DNA from: Ilyobacter polytropus
GTDB lineage: Bacteria > Fusobacteriota > Fusobacteriia > Fusobacteriales > Fusobacteriaceae
NCBI GenBank assembly: GCA_003246855.1
Contig: QKCP01000130.1
Coordinates: 1-36,252 of the forward strand
Length of the DNA: 36,252 nucleotides
Reading direction: 5' to 3'
Shown one piece after another: positions 34,043 to 36,252 of this stretch. How positions within the stretch are numbered: the stretch's first letter is position 1; each line of letters begins with the position of its first letter. Both the position numbers and the translations under genes were made by a program. The notes below the pieces were generated by a model. The model did no database searches. It was not told the origin of the DNA and was given only the letters and a program-made list of their open reading frames with translations.

Positions 34043-35320
34043 ATGCAGTTTGTATTAGGAATTTTGATATTTTTAGCGACTTTTTACCTCATAATAACAG
34101 AAAAAATACCAAGTGCTCTTGCCACTCTTTTGGGAGGTTTGCTCATGGCTCTGTTGGGAATATTGAACGAGGAGGAGGCTTTAGAGGCGGTAGCTTCCAG
34201 GCTTGAAATACTGTTTCTGTTAATAGGTATGATGATAGTGGTGCATCTTATATCGGAGACTGGGATTTTCCAATGGTTTGCCATAAAGGTGGCGCAACTT
34301 GTAAAAGGGGAACCTTTTGCCCTTATAGTGCTCTTGTCCTTGATAACGGCAGTATGTTCAGCGTTTTTAGACAACGTAACTACTATACTGCTCATGGCGC
34401 CTGTATCTATCTTATTGGCCAATCAATTACAGCTGGATTCGTTTCCTTTTTTGATATCTGAAGTTATGTCTGCTAACATCGGCGGTTCGGCTACTCTTAT
34501 CGGAGACCCTACTCAGCTTATTATAGGGAATGAAGGCGATCTTACTTTCAATGAATTTTTGTTTAACACAGCCCCGCTTTCAATAATAGCTTTAATATCA
34601 CTTGTACTAACTGTATATATCATCTATGGAAAACAACTTAAAGTATCTAGGGATTTAAAGGCTAAAATAATGGATTTAGACCCTAGCAGAACATTGAAAA
34701 ACATGACCCTTTTAAAACAGGCGATGGCGGTATTCGCGGTTATAATACTAGGATTTGTGCTAAACAGTGTTATTGAAAGAGGACTTGCAATAATAGCTTT
34801 GAGTGGAGCAGTAATCCTCATAATTATGGCTAAGAGGAAACCGGAAGAAATTTTTAAACATGTGGAATGGGATACACTATTTTTCTTTATAGGCCTATTC
34901 ATGCTTATAAAGGGTGTAGAGGAGATACATTTCATAGATATACTAGGAGATAAAATATCACAAGTGACAGAAGGCAACTTTAATTTAGCGGCCATAGTAG
35001 TCCTGTGGGCCTCAGCCATATTTACCTCTGTTATCGGGAATGTAGCCAACGCAGCAACATTTTCAAAGATAATACACGTTATGGAACCGTCATTTAGACA
35101 TTTGGGGAATGTAAAGGCATTTTGGTGGGCGCTATCCCTGGGATCTTGCCTTGGAGGAAACGCCACCATACTGGCATCTGCCACCAACGTGGTAGCCGTA
35201 GGAGCTGCTGGAAAAGCTGGTTTAAAGATAAGCTTTGTTAAATTTTTAAAGTTTGGAATGCTAATAAGTTTTCAGACCTTATTGCTTGCAACCATATATC
35301 TGTATTTAAGATATCTTTAA
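34043..35320 (+). CDS. ArsB/NhaD family (ion transporter superfamily) permease
   Basis: Integral membrane protein of 425 residues with about 11-12 helices in two inverted halves. Conserved segments include AVCSAFLDNVTTILLMAP in the first half, then NIGGSATLIGDPTQLI. The second half has the counterparts SVIGNVANAATFSKII and GSCLGGNATILASATNVV. These are the two re-entrant loops of the ion transporter superfamily (CitMHS, ArsB, NhaD, SLC13). It may carry an organic or inorganic anion with Na+, or act as a Na+/H+ exchanger. There are no soluble regulatory domains in the protein itself; the upstream EIIA-CBS protein may provide them. ATG 34043 follows GAGGAGG. Confidence 0.88.
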   Translation: MQFVLGILIFLATFYLIITEKIPSALATLLGGLLMALLGILNEEEALEAVASRLEILFLLIGMMIVVHLISETGIFQWFAIKVAQLVKGEPFALIVLLSLITAVCSAFLDNVTTILLMAPVSILLANQLQLDSFPFLISEVMSANIGGSATLIGDPTQLIIGNEGDLTFNEFLFNTAPLSIIALISLVLTVYIIYGKQLKVSRDLKAKIMDLDPSRTLKNMTLLKQAMAVFAVIILGFVLNSVIERGLAIIALSGAVILIIMAKRKPEEIFKHVEWDTLFFFIGLFMLIKGVEEIHFIDILGDKISQVTEGNFNLAAIVVLWASAIFTSVIGNVANAATFSKIIHVMEPSFRHLGNVKAFWWALSLGSCLGGNATILASATNVVAVGAAGKAGLKISFVKFLKFGMLISFQTLLLATIYLYLRYL

Positions 35321-35348
35321 AAAAATCATATACATAAGTTACTTAGTG

Positions 35349-35386
35349 GTGGTGTGTCATGTCAAGCACACCACTTTATTTTTTTT
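35349..35386 (+). terminator. Hairpin terminator after the permease gene, overlapping the IS30 end
   Basis: GTGGTGTG (35349-35356) pairs with CACACCAC (35367-35374) around a ten-base loop, followed by TTTATTTTTTTTT. The right arm coincides with the left terminal repeat of the IS30 remnant, so the terminator may have been partly created by the insertion. Confidence 0.75.
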
Positions 35387-36190
35387 TCAGAAAATATCTT
35401 TAGCTTTAAAATAACCTAATATTTTTCTTGACCTGTTTTTAACTCTCATAACTATTTTTTTAATTCTTTCCCATTATCAACTGTAATTGTCTTTAGATAT
35501 TCTTGAGGGGTGCCTCTTAATGCACGTTTAAAAGCTTTCAAAATAAAAGAGATGCTTTTGTTAATAGCTTGCCTTTTCTTCCTTTGTTAATAATTAAATC
35601 AGTATCCTAATGACTTATTTTTTTGCGCATATTCGCGTTATTGGGTCTTTCTTCAATAAATTTTATTCCTGGAATGTGACCTCTACTATCTTTCGTTTTT
35701 TACCTTTTCTTTTGCCTCTAAACTTAAGACCTTTTTCTATAGAAATATTAATAACTCCAGAATGAATAGCTCTGTAAAGAGTTGAAGTTGAAAATGTATA
35801 TAGAACTTCTATTAGCAATTTCATTCGGAAGCCATCTTTTTAAATTCAGAATATTCTTTAGCTTCGAGATTAGTTTAGAGTATAGATTTTCTTCCCGTAT
35901 TTTTTAATTACTTATGTATTGCGTTTGAGCTTTAGAAGGGTTATAGTCTTCCTTTAACCTATTTAACTATCTAAATTACAGCAAAATGAGAACGGTTGCA
36001 TGAATTTGAAATTTCTCTTTTAGATAGCCCTTGTGCTTGGGATTTTGCTATACTTTATCGTTTAATCATGTTAGGATGACGATAACCTTTCATAGATAAC
36101 TCCTTTGCAAATGTTTTTATGGCGATTAGATTTTACAGAATTTTCTAAGAGAGGTCTTTTGGGTTTAAGTAGTGCACTTGTTTTGATAAT
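35355..36190 (-). mobile_element. Decayed IS30-family insertion sequence
   Basis: Imperfect terminal inverted repeats bracket a broken transposase gene. The left repeat core CAAGCACACCACTT (35363-35376) and the right repeat core, read inward on the minus strand, CAAGTGCACTACTT (36180-36167) agree at 11 of 14 positions, with all differences transitions. The outermost limits are approximate. At roughly 830 bases it is shorter than a typical IS30 element, which fits an internal deletion. No intact copy is present in the window. Confidence 0.75.
35387..36093 (-). pseudogene. IS30-family transposase remnant with stops, frameshifts and an internal deletion
   Basis: Piecing frames together on the minus strand gives an N-terminal MKGYRHPNMIKR, then a helix-turn-helix-like QAQGLSKREISNSCNRS. 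Further on are STLYRAIHSGVINISIEKG, RGHIPGIKFIEERP, SH-stop-DTDLIINKGRKGK and RGTPQEYLKTITVDNGKEL. The last piece is VKNRSRKILGYFKAKDIF followed by TGA at 35389-35387. These match IS30 blocks in the right order, including two of the three catalytic acids (first D and the DNGKE aspartate). The conserved Trp of the HWEGD motif is now TAG (35609-35607). The segment expected to carry the third catalytic acid, between DNGKE and the NRSRK block, is missing. Clearly inactive. Confidence 0.85.
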
Positions 36191-36199
36191 ATACTAGTG

Positions 36200-36230
36200 A
36201 AAAAACCGGTTATAATATAATCGGTTTTTT
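36200..36230. terminator. Bidirectional hairpin terminator near the window end
   Basis: AAAAAACCG (36200-36208) pairs with CGGTTTTTT (36222-36230). The stem can continue through a G-T pair and TTAT/ATAA to a three-base loop. A and T runs flank both sides, so it could stop transcription in either direction. The gene it serves is probably outside the window. Confidence 0.75.
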
Positions 36231-36252
36231 GTTTTTTTATCAAAAAATGGAT

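Noticed and set aside
34624-35187. A 187-codon minus-strand frame inside the permease gene
   Set aside because: It is antisense to a well-supported membrane protein gene and has no SD or family features.

Overview
This is a low-GC bacterial chromosome segment, most likely from a member of Fusobacteriota (the Fusobacterium / Cetobacterium / Ilyobacter / Propionigenium group). The strongest evidence is the ATP synthase c subunit, whose sequence closely resembles the Na+-translocating c subunits of Ilyobacter and Propionigenium. It carries glutamate at both positions 32 and 65, the two-carboxylate arrangement described for Fusobacterium nucleatum. The KdsC-type phosphatase fits an outer-membrane organism. 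The genus assignment is inference, because no database search was possible.

Layout. 1-1305: reverse rubrerythrin and ribosomal protein L19, each with its own promoter and terminator. 1427-5346: a tight run of signal peptidase I, a RimI-like acetyltransferase, an unrecognised 154-residue protein and an orphan membrane histidine kinase. 5613-9121: purB, a small Gx-family membrane protein and glmM. 9141-11264: a YqeM-like methyltransferase, an MFS transporter and atpZ. 11265-11853 is a 589-base gap with two good promoters and no convincing gene. 11854-18783: the atpIBEFHAGDC operon, closed by a perfect bidirectional terminator. 18814-22155, minus strand: nnr (NAD(P)HX repair), a RarD-type transporter and a decayed second rarD copy.

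22278-32881, plus strand: coaE, a CPA2-type cation/proton antiporter, an iron-ADH/GldA-like dehydrogenase, a U32 protein, pgpA, cinA, an XRE-cupin regulator, a KdsC-like phosphatase and a natural fusion of FakA-like and DegV/FakB-like domains. 33083-35320: a two-gene unit of a PTS EIIA-CBS protein and an ArsB/NhaD-type transporter. 35355-36190: the remains of an IS30-family insertion sequence with decayed inverted repeats. A strong hairpin terminator lies at 36200-36230.

The window is mostly core metabolism: membrane bioenergetics (Na+ ATP synthase, antiporter, anion or Na+ transporter), envelope synthesis (GlmM, PgpA, KdsC, signal peptidase) and metabolite repair (Nnr, CinA). Many genes start with TTG or GTG, and several upstream in-frame starts were rejected because the Shine-Dalgarno (SD) sequence lies downstream of them. 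No tRNA, rRNA, CRISPR array or intact mobile element was seen. The best candidates for new biology are the EIIA-CBS/transporter pair, the FakA-FakB fusion, the receiver-like protein next to the orphan kinase, and RNA structures around several atp ribosome-binding sites.
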